The notes under the pieces are model-generated. The model worked only from the letters and a program-made list of their open reading frames with translations, did no database searches and was not told the DNA's origin. Made by a program: the position numbers and the translations under genes. A DNA stretch of 34,616 nt from positions 1 through 34,616 of the forward strand of contig CAZNYC010000031.1 in NCBI GenBank assembly GCA_964577175.1, in the 5' to 3' direction. How positions within the stretch are numbered: the first letter of the stretch is position 1; the number at the start of each line of letters is the position of its first letter. Below are positions 16,541 to 25,500 of this stretch, in pieces. The DNA comes from BS750m-G62 sp964577175 (GTDB lineage Bacteria; Planctomycetota; Phycisphaerae; FEN-1346).

Positions 16541-18226
16541 ATGATGCGACCCGTTTGTGCCCTCGCCGCAGCGGCCGTCGTCATGGTCGCGACAAGCACG
16601 CCCGCCCCGGCGGGCCCGGATGACGCGCTCGAGAAGCGCGACCGGCGGTACGACCCGAAAGAGCAGATGCTGCTGTACCCGGAGGGCGGCGGCCAGTGGA
16701 TCCACACCCACATCCAGAAGGCGCCGGTCCACCCGACGCGGGCGTCCGCCCGCTACGCCGCGGACCTCTTCGACGCCGGCGGCGAGGAGCGCGTCGAGCG
16801 GGCCCGCAAGGTCCTCGCCAAGGTCCTCCGCCTCCAGGACACGAACCCCAAGAGCCGCACCTACGGCATCTGGTCGTACTTCCTGGAGGAGCCCCTCGAT
16901 GAGATGAACAACCCGGACTGGAACTGGGCGGACTTCATCGGGCTGGAACTGACGCGCATCCTGGCCGGTCACACCGATCATCTGCCGGCGGACCTGCTGA
17001 AGCGCACCCGGGCGGGCCTGCGGCACGCGTGCGAGAGCATCCTCCGCCGCAACGTCGGCCTCGGCTACACGAACATCGCGATGCTCGACTGCGCCGTGAC
17101 GGCGACGGCCGGTCACCTGCTTGACGAAGCGAAGTATCTCGATTACGGGCGCGACACACTCCGGCGCATGATCGCGTTCGTCGAGCACCACGGCTCGTTC
17201 ACCGAGTACAACAGCCCCACCTACACCATGGTGACCGTGGAGGCGTGCGAGCACGTCCTCGCGCACGTGGAGGACGAGGCGGCCCGCGACGCCGCCGAGA
17301 CCCTCCGCCGCATGGCCTGGACGCTCATCACGGAACATTATCACCCCGGCACGGCGCAGTGGGCCGGGCCGCACGCACGGTGCTACCGCGACCATCTCGC
17401 GCCCGGGACGGCCGAGAAATGGATCCGCCTCGGCAAGACGAGCGGCCACCGCGGCTGCCCGCCGGCCATGGCCCCGCGGCTGCGGCGCCTGCCGCGCGAT
17501 CCGCTCACGGTCCGCAACCGGTTCTACCACGGCGGCGAGAAGCGGCGGAGCGTCTTCGGCACCACGCACTTCACGGCGGCGGCGTGCCTCGGGTCGGTTA
17601 CGTATGAAGACTTGTGGTACCAGCGGCGGGTGGTGCTGGGGTACTGGACGATGCCCGCGGGCCGGCCGGCGGTGGTGCGCCTGCGGTTTCTGAAAGACGG
17701 GCGGGACTTCGCCTCCGCCGTCGCCCACACCGTGCAGGAGGGCTTCCGCGTTCTCGCGGCCGTCGCGTTCGTGACGGGCCGCGGCGAGTACCACCCGAGC
17801 ATCGGGCGGCCGAAGGACGGCGTCTTCCGCGGGTCGGACTTCCGCCTCCGCTGGGAAGTCAGCGCCGACGGGGCCGAGGCGGCGCGGCTGTCGGGCCGGC
17901 GGTTCGAACTCGCCGCCGGCGGGCACAAGGCCGTCGTCCACGCCGCGCCCGGACGGTTCGGCGAGCACGAAGTCGCGTGGACGTGCGGTACGAAGGACGG
18001 GCGGGCGTTCGTCGACGCCGTCTGCTACGTGGGGAAGGAGCGGGCGTGGCGGTTCGACGACGTCGGCCCCGTTCTCATCGCGTCCGGGCTGGAACTGGTG
18101 CCGGCGGATGCGGAACCGTCGGACGCCCGCATCGCGGTCCGCCGCGAGGGCGGCGAGGCGACGCGGGTCGAGTGGGCGGACCTCGCGCTGCCCGTCCCGC
18201 CGACGGGCCGGCCGTACCGGCACTAA
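16541..18226 (+). CDS. Secreted alpha/alpha-toroid protein, possible polysaccharide-active enzyme
   Basis: 561 residues from ATG 16541 (GGAGGA four bases before; ATG 16544 is possible). Signal peptide about residues 1-25. Residues about 35-330 are rich in paired helices with conserved-looking NWNWADF, GYTNIAMLDCAV, EYNSPTYTMVTVEAC and WAGPHARCYRDHL, as in the toroid domain of heparinase/alginate-lyase-like proteins. The rest (about 340-561) is mainly beta-strand and resembles the sandwich domain of those enzymes. I cannot identify a lyase family or prove catalytic residues. Tyr, Asn and His in the motifs above are candidates. Last gene of the plus-strand run, 76 bases after the TIM-barrel gene, and convergent with paralogue 3. 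Confidence 0.65.
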   Translation: MMRPVCALAAAAVVMVATSTPAPAGPDDALEKRDRRYDPKEQMLLYPEGGGQWIHTHIQKAPVHPTRASARYAADLFDAGGEERVERARKVLAKVLRLQDTNPKSRTYGIWSYFLEEPLDEMNNPDWNWADFIGLELTRILAGHTDHLPADLLKRTRAGLRHACESILRRNVGLGYTNIAMLDCAVTATAGHLLDEAKYLDYGRDTLRRMIAFVEHHGSFTEYNSPTYTMVTVEACEHVLAHVEDEAARDAAETLRRMAWTLITEHYHPGTAQWAGPHARCYRDHLAPGTAEKWIRLGKTSGHRGCPPAMAPRLRRLPRDPLTVRNRFYHGGEKRRSVFGTTHFTAAACLGSVTYEDLWYQRRVVLGYWTMPAGRPAVVRLRFLKDGRDFASAVAHTVQEGFRVLAAVAFVTGRGEYHPSIGRPKDGVFRGSDFRLRWEVSADGAEAARLSGRRFELAAGGHKAVVHAAPGRFGEHEVAWTCGTKDGRAFVDAVCYVGKERAWRFDDVGPVLIASGLELVPADAEPSDARIAVRREGGEATRVEWADLALPVPPTGRPYRH

Positions 18227-18240
18227 CACTACAACGCTAA

Positions 18241-18328
18241 CTTGTGCGCGGTGGGTCTCCGCACCCGCCGCGCAGCCCCAAAAACGCCCTTTCGATCGCG
18301 GTGGGTGCGGAGACCCGCCGCGCACAAG
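18241..18328. repeat. Composite inverted element, family 2, between convergent genes
   Basis: Outer arms CTTGTGCGCGG (18241-18251) and CCGCGCACAAG (18318-18328) are perfect. Inside are two head-to-head hairpins, GGGTCTCCGCACCC and GGGTGCGGAGACCC, separated by about 34 bases. It fills the 123-base gap between two convergent stop codons and could fold for termination of both transcripts. The same architecture with different outer arms occurs at 32695-32830. Confidence 0.75.
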
Positions 18329-18349
18329 CCAGGCGAGGCCGGCCGGCGG

Positions 18350-21300
18350 TCACTTGCCGAAGCACACCACCTTGCCGTCGCGGGTGGCCATGTACAGGCG
18401 GCCATGGGCAGCGGAGAGGCCGTCGAAGACGGGCGGCGAGGCCAGTGTCCGCGACGCCAGCCGCGACCCGTCTTTCGCGGAGATGACCTGAAGCACGGCG
18501 CCCGCGCGGCCCTCGAAGGCCGCAAACGGATCGTCCTCGGGGACCACGTCCGGCGGTCCCGCCACGACGAGTCGGTCGCCGGCCAGGAGCATCGCCCGCA
18601 CGCGGACGGGGATCATCGTCTGCCACTTCGGCGGCACGTGGCGGACGTACCCGGTGCCCTTCTCCCTGCCTCGGCCGCCGCGGCGGTAGTTGTCCTTGCG
18701 CGACCGCTCGGGCAGCCACTCGAGCAGACCGGGCCCCTCGCCCTTCTTCGTCTTCTTCAGGAACCCGGGCTCGTTGGCATTGTCGTCGGCGAACAGGAGG
18801 TACCCCTGGTCGCCGGGAAAGAACTTCGGGCTCCACTGGTGCCGGCGATAGAAGAACTTGACGGCGTACGTGGTCTCGTCGTCGAAGACCACGAGTTGCC
18901 CGGCCTTGGGCGACTGCTGGGCGAAGTAGAACCCCGGCCAGCGTCGGGAATACATCCAGTAGATGCGGTCGAAGTTCGTGTCGTCGAGGAACCCGTTCGT
19001 GGCCGACAGGTGCATGCCGCCCATGTCGAGTTCGCCCAGCGGGCTCTCGCGCTCGGTCGGCAACCGCTTCAGGCCGGCGTCGTACTTCACGCGCATCATA
19101 TAGAGATCCTTGTTCGCGTCCGCGACGAACAGGTCCGGCAGCGCGCCTTCCATGGCGAAGGGGCGGTCGACGTCGTTTTTGATGTCCGGCCACGGCCCCT
19201 CGAGCACGTGCGTGTGGCGGACCGCGCCCGTCTTCGCGTCCAGGGCGTACACCGCGACGCCGCCGTCCAGGAACGACGACCGCCCGGCGGCGAAGTACAC
19301 CAGGCCGTCCTGCACCAGCACGCTGCCGTGCACGGGCCAGACGGACTCCGGCTGCTCGAACGCGACGAGGCGCCGCGCGTCCGGGGCGGCGCGGAACCGC
19401 CAGGCGAGTTCGCCGTCGCTTGCGCGCAGGGCATAGACGCAGCCGTCGCGGCAGCCGAAAAGGACGAGCCCGTCGTGGACGGTGGGCGATGAATCGATCC
19501 GGCCGCCCGCGACGAACCGCCACACGTCCTCGCCGCTCTCGGCGTCGAGGCACCGGACGGCGTGAGCATCCTTTGCGGCCACGTAGAGGCGATCCCCCAC
19601 GACGACGGGCTGGGTGGCGGCACCGGCGAGGTCGACCTCCCACGCCGGCTCAAGGTCCGCCGGGACGGCGGTGGAAGTGGACCCGCTGCGCCGCGTGTCG
19701 CGCCGGTACATGGACCAGTCGGCATCAGTGATCTCCATGGCCGCCGCCTGCCCGAACGCCGGCCCCTTCTCGACGGCGGCGGTGGCGGGCGTGACCGTCT
19801 CCCGCGGGTCCGCCGCCATCGCCATGTACCCACTGACCCTCACGCCGGGATAGCAGAAGCACTGGTCCGGCGGCGAATAGAAGATGCCGTTGGCGGGCGT
19901 CGCCCCGGTGAAGCACGGCGTGCGGAGCCAGTCGTTCCGCATGTGGTCCTCGCCGTCGAGGTCCACGAACTCCGCGCCCCGCTTGTTCCGGATGACGAAG
20001 TCCACCGTCGCCTTGCCGCGCATGCATCGCCGATGGTGGCCGGGCGTGATCAGGTTGTAGAGGTTGACCTCCCTGGCGACCTTGCCGGTCGCGAGGTCGA
20101 GGCCCTTGGTCGAGGTGCCGCACCAGACGGTGTCGCCCGTGACGAAGATCTCGGTGGGCTGCGTGCACGCGCCGGAGAGGGGGCCGAAGCCGCCCGACTC
20201 CCAGAGCGTGCGGCCGTCGTCGAGCGAGAGGACCGTCAGCCGCGCCTCCCGCCGGTTCAGCCGCGCGTGAAACAGGACGCGGCCGTCGTGGACCACCAGC
20301 GTCGTGGACCCGGCCTGGATGCCGCTGATGGGGTTCGGGTGGCGCCACTGCTCGCGGCCGGTGCGGGCGTCCAGGCAGACGATCGCCTCCAGGTCGTGGT
20401 AGACGACCCGCCCGCCCGAGAGGGCCAGCGTGTACGGCGCGGCACCGGCGTCCTTCTTCCGCCACAGGGCCTTGGCGGTGCGGACGTCGACGGCGGCGAG
20501 GTCGTTCGTCAGGGCCTTCGCCTTGACCCGCGCGCCGGCGCCGGGCGACGGCTCCTCGCACAGCACCGCCGCCAGGACGCCGTCGTCCAGGACGAACTCG
20601 TCGGTGCCCGTCGTGCCGGGGAGGGCCTCGACGAGAATCTCGCCGGTGGCGGCGTCGAGGGCCGAGACGGGGGCGTGCTGGAACTGGAGCGTGGCGTACA
20701 CGCGGTCGCCCACGGCGACGAGGCGCCGGGCGATGGTATGATGCATGCCCCACCGGGCCCCACGGCCGGTGCCGTACTGCGGGCCCCACTTGCGCAGGGG
20801 GACCTTCCAGAGAAGCACGCCGCTGAAGGCGTCGCGGGCGATGAGATGGCTGTTCTGCGGCAGTTTTTCGAACACGCCGGTGGGCGCTTCGTCGAAGATG
20901 GTGAAGATGCGGCCGCCGGACGCGACCACCGCCTGCACGCTCGTCGGGTACTCGTGGCTGCGGCAGTGCAGCGGGCCGGCCACCCACCGCAGCGACCGCG
21001 GCGAGGCCACCTGCCGGTCCTCGGCCACAGAGTTGTTACCGGCGTCGTGCAGGAAATGCGTCCATTCGTCTATTGTCTCCGGCCGGGGCTTGACGGTTTT
21101 CGTCCACGCCCCGCCCTCGCGCACGTAGGCCACGCCCTCCGGGGCGAGGACGCGAAGACATTCGTCCATCGGCACGCCGCCGAGGTCCTCCACCACCACG
21201 AGGCTCACGGTGTTGCGGACATAGGGGAGGCGGCGGCCGTCGAACCGGGCCACCGAGACCGGGCCGTAGGCGCCCCGCTCCGAGAGGCGCTTGCGGGCCG

Positions 21301-21529
21301 CGGCGACGGCGGCGGCGTCGGTGTCCAGGCCGTGGACGATGTACCGCTCGTCGGCGCGGAGGGCCGCCGTCAGGTCCCCCTCGCCGCAGCCGACGTGGAC
21401 CACGAGGCCGCCCGTGACGCCGGTGGCCTGGTAAACGGCCTCGGCCGTGACGGCATCGGCCGCCCCGGCGGGGCCGGCGGACAGTCCCGCGAGGACCAGG
21501 CCGGCATACATCCATAGGCATGCGCGCAT
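18350..21529 (-). CDS. Exported methyltransferase-like/PQQ-type double beta-propeller protein (paralogue 3)
   Basis: 1059 residues. ATG 21529 is chosen from AGGAGG five bases upstream and because it starts a clean signal peptide, MRACLWMYAGLVLAGLSAGPA. The Rossmann domain (about 32-140) has VVHVGCGEGDLTAALR and HGLDTDA. The two propellers follow as in paralogues 1 and 2. The HHRRCMR (about 500) and CFCYPG (about 558) motifs are kept, as are WTHFLHDAGNN and PANGIFYSPPDQC. The inter-propeller linker lacks the IRNPKSEI repeat. It is the last of three same-strand genes (Gfo/Idh/MocA, HEAT, this one) with gaps of 66-70 bases, so it is probably co-transcribed with them. Its biochemical role is not known. 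Confidence 0.85.
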   Translation of the reverse strand: MRACLWMYAGLVLAGLSAGPAGAADAVTAEAVYQATGVTGGLVVHVGCGEGDLTAALRADERYIVHGLDTDAAAVAAARKRLSERGAYGPVSVARFDGRRLPYVRNTVSLVVVEDLGGVPMDECLRVLAPEGVAYVREGGAWTKTVKPRPETIDEWTHFLHDAGNNSVAEDRQVASPRSLRWVAGPLHCRSHEYPTSVQAVVASGGRIFTIFDEAPTGVFEKLPQNSHLIARDAFSGVLLWKVPLRKWGPQYGTGRGARWGMHHTIARRLVAVGDRVYATLQFQHAPVSALDAATGEILVEALPGTTGTDEFVLDDGVLAAVLCEEPSPGAGARVKAKALTNDLAAVDVRTAKALWRKKDAGAAPYTLALSGGRVVYHDLEAIVCLDARTGREQWRHPNPISGIQAGSTTLVVHDGRVLFHARLNRREARLTVLSLDDGRTLWESGGFGPLSGACTQPTEIFVTGDTVWCGTSTKGLDLATGKVAREVNLYNLITPGHHRRCMRGKATVDFVIRNKRGAEFVDLDGEDHMRNDWLRTPCFTGATPANGIFYSPPDQCFCYPGVRVSGYMAMAADPRETVTPATAAVEKGPAFGQAAAMEITDADWSMYRRDTRRSGSTSTAVPADLEPAWEVDLAGAATQPVVVGDRLYVAAKDAHAVRCLDAESGEDVWRFVAGGRIDSSPTVHDGLVLFGCRDGCVYALRASDGELAWRFRAAPDARRLVAFEQPESVWPVHGSVLVQDGLVYFAAGRSSFLDGGVAVYALDAKTGAVRHTHVLEGPWPDIKNDVDRPFAMEGALPDLFVADANKDLYMMRVKYDAGLKRLPTERESPLGELDMGGMHLSATNGFLDDTNFDRIYWMYSRRWPGFYFAQQSPKAGQLVVFDDETTYAVKFFYRRHQWSPKFFPGDQGYLLFADDNANEPGFLKKTKKGEGPGLLEWLPERSRKDNYRRGGRGREKGTGYVRHVPPKWQTMIPVRVRAMLLAGDRLVVAGPPDVVPEDDPFAAFEGRAGAVLQVISAKDGSRLASRTLASPPVFDGLSAAHGRLYMATRDGKVVCFGK

Positions 21530-21599
21530 AGAAACCTCCTGTTCACAACGACGGTACTTTTCGCGCGGCAACGGAGTCACCGCGCGGCGTCGGGGACGC

Positions 21600-24065
21600 C
21601 TACTCCGCCCTGGCCTTCAGGCCCTTGACGGGCATGCCGTTGGGTTGGGACACGCGGCAGGAGAACGCCCAGTTCGTGCCCTCGTTGGTGATCTTGAGGA
21701 GGAGGACGTTCTTGCCCTTCTCCAGGTCGGCCGTCACGACGTCCTGGGCGGGCGAGACGCCGCGCGTCACCCAGTTTTCGTGCACCCGTTTGCCGTTCAC
21801 CCACACCTTGATGCCGTCGTCGCTGCCCAAACCCAGGCGGACCGGCTGCGCCGAGGGCGCGAGGAGGGTCGTCTTGACGTACACGCAGCATTGCTCCTCG
21901 CGGCCGACACCGGACTCCAGGTTGATGATTTCCTTGCCGACGCCCTTCTTCAGCGTCTTCCACTCGACGTGCTTGTCGTCCGTCTCGGGCGGGAAGGCGG
22001 TCTTGTGGACGGCCTCACCGTCCTTGCCCTTCACGCGGTACACGGGCGAGACGACCCACGCATGGATGTACGCCCGGCCCTTGGCCAGGTCGGCCATCGT
22101 CTTGGTGGCCTTCTCGCGGACCGTCTTGTTCCGGCTCTCGAGCAGGCGCTCGGCGACATCGGCGACCTCCGCGGTGTGACGCTTGCGGAGGTCCCAGATG
22201 AGGTTGGCGGCCGCCATCTCGGCCTCGGCCTTCAGGGCGGGATCGTCCAGGTACTGCTTCAGCATGTTCAACGCCTCGACGCTGTTGACCTGCTGGAGGC
22301 TGCTGACGACCTGCCTCTTCTCCTGGTCCCGGTCGGCCAGGTCCATCGCGGCCTGGAGCATCTCGATGCGCCGGGCATCGGCCAGGTCGGCCTCCTTCAT
22401 GCCGGCGATGCGGATGTACCCGCGGAGGGCGACCAACCGGTCCACCTTCTGGTCCGCCCCCTTGGCCAGGCGCAGCAGGTCCTGGGCGGCGGAGGCGTTC
22501 GGCCAGGCCGCCAGCGCCCGCACGGCTTGGCCGTAGAGTTCACGGTTCTTCGACCCGAGCGCCTGCCGCTCCAGTTTCAGCGCCTCGGCATCGCCGGAGA
22601 CGGACCCGAGGCCGAGGATGACCGCCTTGGTGGCGTCCGGCACGCGGTCGTAGTAGCCGGCGATGGTCTCGAAGCACGCGCCCGGGTCCTCCGCCCGGCC
22701 CATGACCTTGCGGACGGCGTCGGCCGCTTGGGCCCGGCCGGCCTCGTCGGTCATGGCCAGCAGCGCCTTCATGACGCCGTCCATGTGCTCGGGCCGGGCG
22801 AGGGCCCCGACGGCGGCCCAGGCGTCTTTCCGCATCCCGGCCTCGCCGGAGCGGATGAGTTTCAAAAGGCCGGGCACGGCGGCGATGGCGCCGCGCTGGA
22901 CGGCGGCCTGCATCGCCGCCTGCCGGAGGCCGGCATCGTCCAGCGCCCGGGCGAGGGCCTCGTCGACCCCCTCGGCCGTCATCCGCGCGACCGCCTGCGC
23001 CACCCGGCCGCGAAGATCGCCCGTTTCGGCCATCCCGAGCAGCACGCGGACGGTGCCGGCGTCGCCGAGTTTCGCCACGGCCGTGATGGCGGCGTCGCGA
23101 AGGGCCTCGTCGGCGGCAGTGACGAGTTTCGTCAGGGGCGCAAGGGCCGCCTTGTCGCCCCGGTTGCCGAGCGCACGCACCAGGGCGGCCTTGCGGTCGG
23201 CCGGCAGGTCGCCGAGGAGGTCGACCATGGCCACGGTGAGGCCCTCGCCTTTCGTCTCGGCCACGATGCCGAGGGCGCCTTTGCGAAGCCCGACGTCGGC
23301 GCCCCTGATGGCGGCGGCGATGCGCGGGGCGGCCTTGGCAGGATTGGCCGACGCCAGCATCCGCAAGGCCGCGATGCGGGCCGGACTGTACGGCCCGACG
23401 AGGACCATCTCCGAGAGGGTGGCGGCCTCGGCGGCCGGCAGCGTCGAAGCACAGTCGACCATCGCCCGCATCTGGACCGGCACGACCCCCTCGGCGGGTT
23501 CGAGCGACCCGAGGATCTCGGCCGCCCGCGTCCCACCGATGGCGCCAAGCGCCCGGATGGCCGCCTCCGCCACGTTCGGATCGCTGCTGCGCGCGAGTTC
23601 GGCGACGGCCGGCACGGCCTCGGCGTCGCGCCGTTCGGCCAGGCTGCCCAGCAGGCCGATCTTGACCTTGTCCGGGGCGCCGGCGAGGGCGCCGCGCATG
23701 GCGGCATCGGCCTTCGCGGTCTTCAGCCGCTCCAGCACGAGCCGGGCATAGTGGGAGAGCACTTCATCGCCCAGGAGTTTCGAGACGGCCGGGATGCACG
23801 CCTCCGTCCCCACCTGCTGGAGCATGCGGCAGGCGATGGCCTTGCCGGTCTCGGTGGCGTCGGGCGACGCCACCACGCGGATGAGGCCTTTTTCCGGTTT
23901 ATCGTACTCCGCGGGCGGCGTCTCCTGGACGAGTTGCTCGACGGCCTGGCCGTCGTTCGGCTCGTCGCCGTATTCGTACCCGGCGAGGTCGTCCCAGACG
24001 TCGCCGACCGCCGCCTGCGTCACCAGGGTGAGCACCATCACGGTGATTGCGATTCGCGTAGCCAT
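21600..24065 (-). CDS. Exported HEAT-repeat protein with C-terminal carbohydrate-binding-like jelly roll
   Basis: 821 residues. Signal peptide MATRIAITVMVLTLVTQAAVG. From about residue 50 to 650 runs a solenoid of HEAT-type helical pairs, for example DPNVAEAAIRALGAIGGTRAAE and RGDKAALAPLTKLVTAADEA. Residues about 690-821 form a beta-sandwich with DDGIKVWVNGKRVHENW and KGKNVLLLKITNEG, a motif seen in galactose-binding-like domains of many planctomycete secreted proteins. AAGGAT eight bases before ATG 24065 supports the start. HEAT solenoids act as binding scaffolds, so it may bring together partners such as the adjacent oxidoreductase and propeller protein. No catalytic residues are seen. Confidence 0.83.
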   Translation of the reverse strand: MATRIAITVMVLTLVTQAAVGDVWDDLAGYEYGDEPNDGQAVEQLVQETPPAEYDKPEKGLIRVVASPDATETGKAIACRMLQQVGTEACIPAVSKLLGDEVLSHYARLVLERLKTAKADAAMRGALAGAPDKVKIGLLGSLAERRDAEAVPAVAELARSSDPNVAEAAIRALGAIGGTRAAEILGSLEPAEGVVPVQMRAMVDCASTLPAAEAATLSEMVLVGPYSPARIAALRMLASANPAKAAPRIAAAIRGADVGLRKGALGIVAETKGEGLTVAMVDLLGDLPADRKAALVRALGNRGDKAALAPLTKLVTAADEALRDAAITAVAKLGDAGTVRVLLGMAETGDLRGRVAQAVARMTAEGVDEALARALDDAGLRQAAMQAAVQRGAIAAVPGLLKLIRSGEAGMRKDAWAAVGALARPEHMDGVMKALLAMTDEAGRAQAADAVRKVMGRAEDPGACFETIAGYYDRVPDATKAVILGLGSVSGDAEALKLERQALGSKNRELYGQAVRALAAWPNASAAQDLLRLAKGADQKVDRLVALRGYIRIAGMKEADLADARRIEMLQAAMDLADRDQEKRQVVSSLQQVNSVEALNMLKQYLDDPALKAEAEMAAANLIWDLRKRHTAEVADVAERLLESRNKTVREKATKTMADLAKGRAYIHAWVVSPVYRVKGKDGEAVHKTAFPPETDDKHVEWKTLKKGVGKEIINLESGVGREEQCCVYVKTTLLAPSAQPVRLGLGSDDGIKVWVNGKRVHENWVTRGVSPAQDVVTADLEKGKNVLLLKITNEGTNWAFSCRVSQPNGMPVKGLKARAE

Positions 24066-24131
24066 TATTGTTTATCCTTGATCCTACGGGTTCCGGAACG
24101 GGAAAGGCCCGGCCGCCAAACGCGGGCCGGC

Positions 24132-25349
24132 TCAGATCTGCCACGGGCCGCGACGCGGCCGGTCGACCAGGCGGTTCGCCTCGTCGTCGTCGACGAAGAC
24201 CTCCTTGTCGGGATCCCATTTCAGGTCCCGCTTCAGGTGGAAGCAGATGTTGCCCAGATGGCAGACGGTGGCCACGCGGTGGGCGTACTCGACGTCGCGG
24301 AACGGGCGCCGGCGGTCGACGATGCAGTTGAGGACGTCCTGGTGCGGCGAGCGGGCGCCGTCCTCGTACCAGCGGAGGCCGGGCGGCGGGACCGGCATGC
24401 CGGGGAACGGCTTCGCCATGCCCTTCTCGCACTTGTACCCCTGGCCGCCGCCCCGGATGAGCCGCATGCCGTTTGCGAACACGTAGGTCAGGTGCTCGCA
24501 TCCCTGGTTGCCGGGATGGATGATCTCGACCGGGCCGGTGTGGTCGACGCCCATGCCGTGCATGGCGCCGCCGAACTTGTGTCCGCCCCAGTCGGTCATC
24601 ATGCCGCCGGAGTAATCGTACCAGGTGCGGAACCCCTTGCCGCCCAGCCCGTACGCCCGGCCGCACCGGAACGGATGGTACGGCGCCCACGGGGCGGGGC
24701 CGAGCCAGAGGTCCCAGTTGATCGTGTTCTCCGGAATCGGCTGGCCGGGCAGGTAGCACATGCGCGGCGGTCCGCCGGGATTGGCGTACGCCTCCAGGAT
24801 TTTTCCGTACCGGCCGCTCCGGGCGGCGCAGGCGAGGCGCCCGTAGTCGCCGATGACCCGCTGGCTGCCGCACGAAAAGACCCGGCCGTAGGTCCGGGCG
24901 GCCTGGACCATCTTACGGCCTTCGCGGATGGTCAGGCTCAGGGGCTTCTCGCAGAAGACGTCCTTGCCGACCTTCATGGCGTCGATGGTGACCTGGGCGT
25001 GCCAGTGGTCCGGCGTGCCGCACATCACCATGTCGATATCATCGCGGGAGATGAGTTCGCGGTAATCCACGTAGCCGCGCACGCCTTTCCGGTCCCAGGC
25101 ATGGAGCGCCTCGTACTTGACGTCGCAAACGGCGAGGAGTTCGGTCCGCTTGTCGCTCATGAGTTGGCGCATGTCGCCGGAGCCCCGGCCGCCCATGCCG
25201 ACGCCGCCCATCGTGATGCGGGCGCTGGCGGGCGGGGTGCCGTCCGCCGCCCCGAGCGCCTTGGACGTGATGACGGTGGGCACGGCGGCTGCCGCGGCCG
25301 TCGCCTTGAGGAACCCCCGCCGGCTGAGTCGTGTGTGTCGCGCGTTCAT
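24132..25349 (-). CDS. Tat-exported Gfo/Idh/MocA-family oxidoreductase
   Basis: 405 residues. The N-terminus carries a twin-arginine signal, SRRGFLKATAAAAAVPTVIT, so it should cross the membrane folded with its NAD(P) cofactor. The nucleotide-binding fold starts ARITMGGVGMGGRGSGDM with a Gly-rich loop. GTPDHWHAQVTIDAMKVGKD and the hallmark EKPLSLTIREGRK follow, with Lys of EKP at the active site. The C-terminal domain contains the usual WGGHKFGG and GHLTYVFANG-like stretches. GGGAGG four bases before ATG 25349 fixes the start. The family oxidises or reduces sugars and inositols, and some members are glycosidases. It leads a three-gene run with the HEAT protein and paralogue 3. Confidence 0.9.
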   Translation of the reverse strand: MNARHTRLSRRGFLKATAAAAAVPTVITSKALGAADGTPPASARITMGGVGMGGRGSGDMRQLMSDKRTELLAVCDVKYEALHAWDRKGVRGYVDYRELISRDDIDMVMCGTPDHWHAQVTIDAMKVGKDVFCEKPLSLTIREGRKMVQAARTYGRVFSCGSQRVIGDYGRLACAARSGRYGKILEAYANPGGPPRMCYLPGQPIPENTINWDLWLGPAPWAPYHPFRCGRAYGLGGKGFRTWYDYSGGMMTDWGGHKFGGAMHGMGVDHTGPVEIIHPGNQGCEHLTYVFANGMRLIRGGGQGYKCEKGMAKPFPGMPVPPPGLRWYEDGARSPHQDVLNCIVDRRRPFRDVEYAHRVATVCHLGNICFHLKRDLKWDPDKEVFVDDDEANRLVDRPRRGPWQI

Positions 25350-25386
25350 GTCGCCTCCCGTTTCCTGGCCTGTCTGGGATCAAATG

Positions 25387-25416
25387 ATGATAGGCCTATG
25401 TGCCTGACGCCACCAA
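25387..25416 (-). promoter_or_regulatory. Possible promoter with overlapping ATAGGCCTAT operator
   Basis: On the minus strand TTGGTG (25416-25411) and TATCAT (25392-25387) are 18 bases apart. The palindrome ATAGGCCTAT (25390-25399) overlaps the -10 box, and the core ATAGGCCTA recurs at 25482-25490. Both copies have AAATGATGAT next to them, on opposite sides. Confidence 0.4.
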
Positions 25417-25481
25417 CCGCAACCCGTGGGGCACTGTCCGAGGGCGCCAATCAGCCCCGTGGGCTTGGTGGCGTGAACGGA

Positions 25482-25500
25482 ATAGGCCTAAATGATGATG
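25482..25500. promoter_or_regulatory. Second ATAGGCCTA site with AAATGATGAT
   Basis: ATAGGCCTA (25482-25490) is followed by AATGATGATG. It matches the elements overlapping the oxidoreductase promoter, 90 bases away. The pair could be an operator with looping, or an accidental duplication. Confidence 0.3.
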
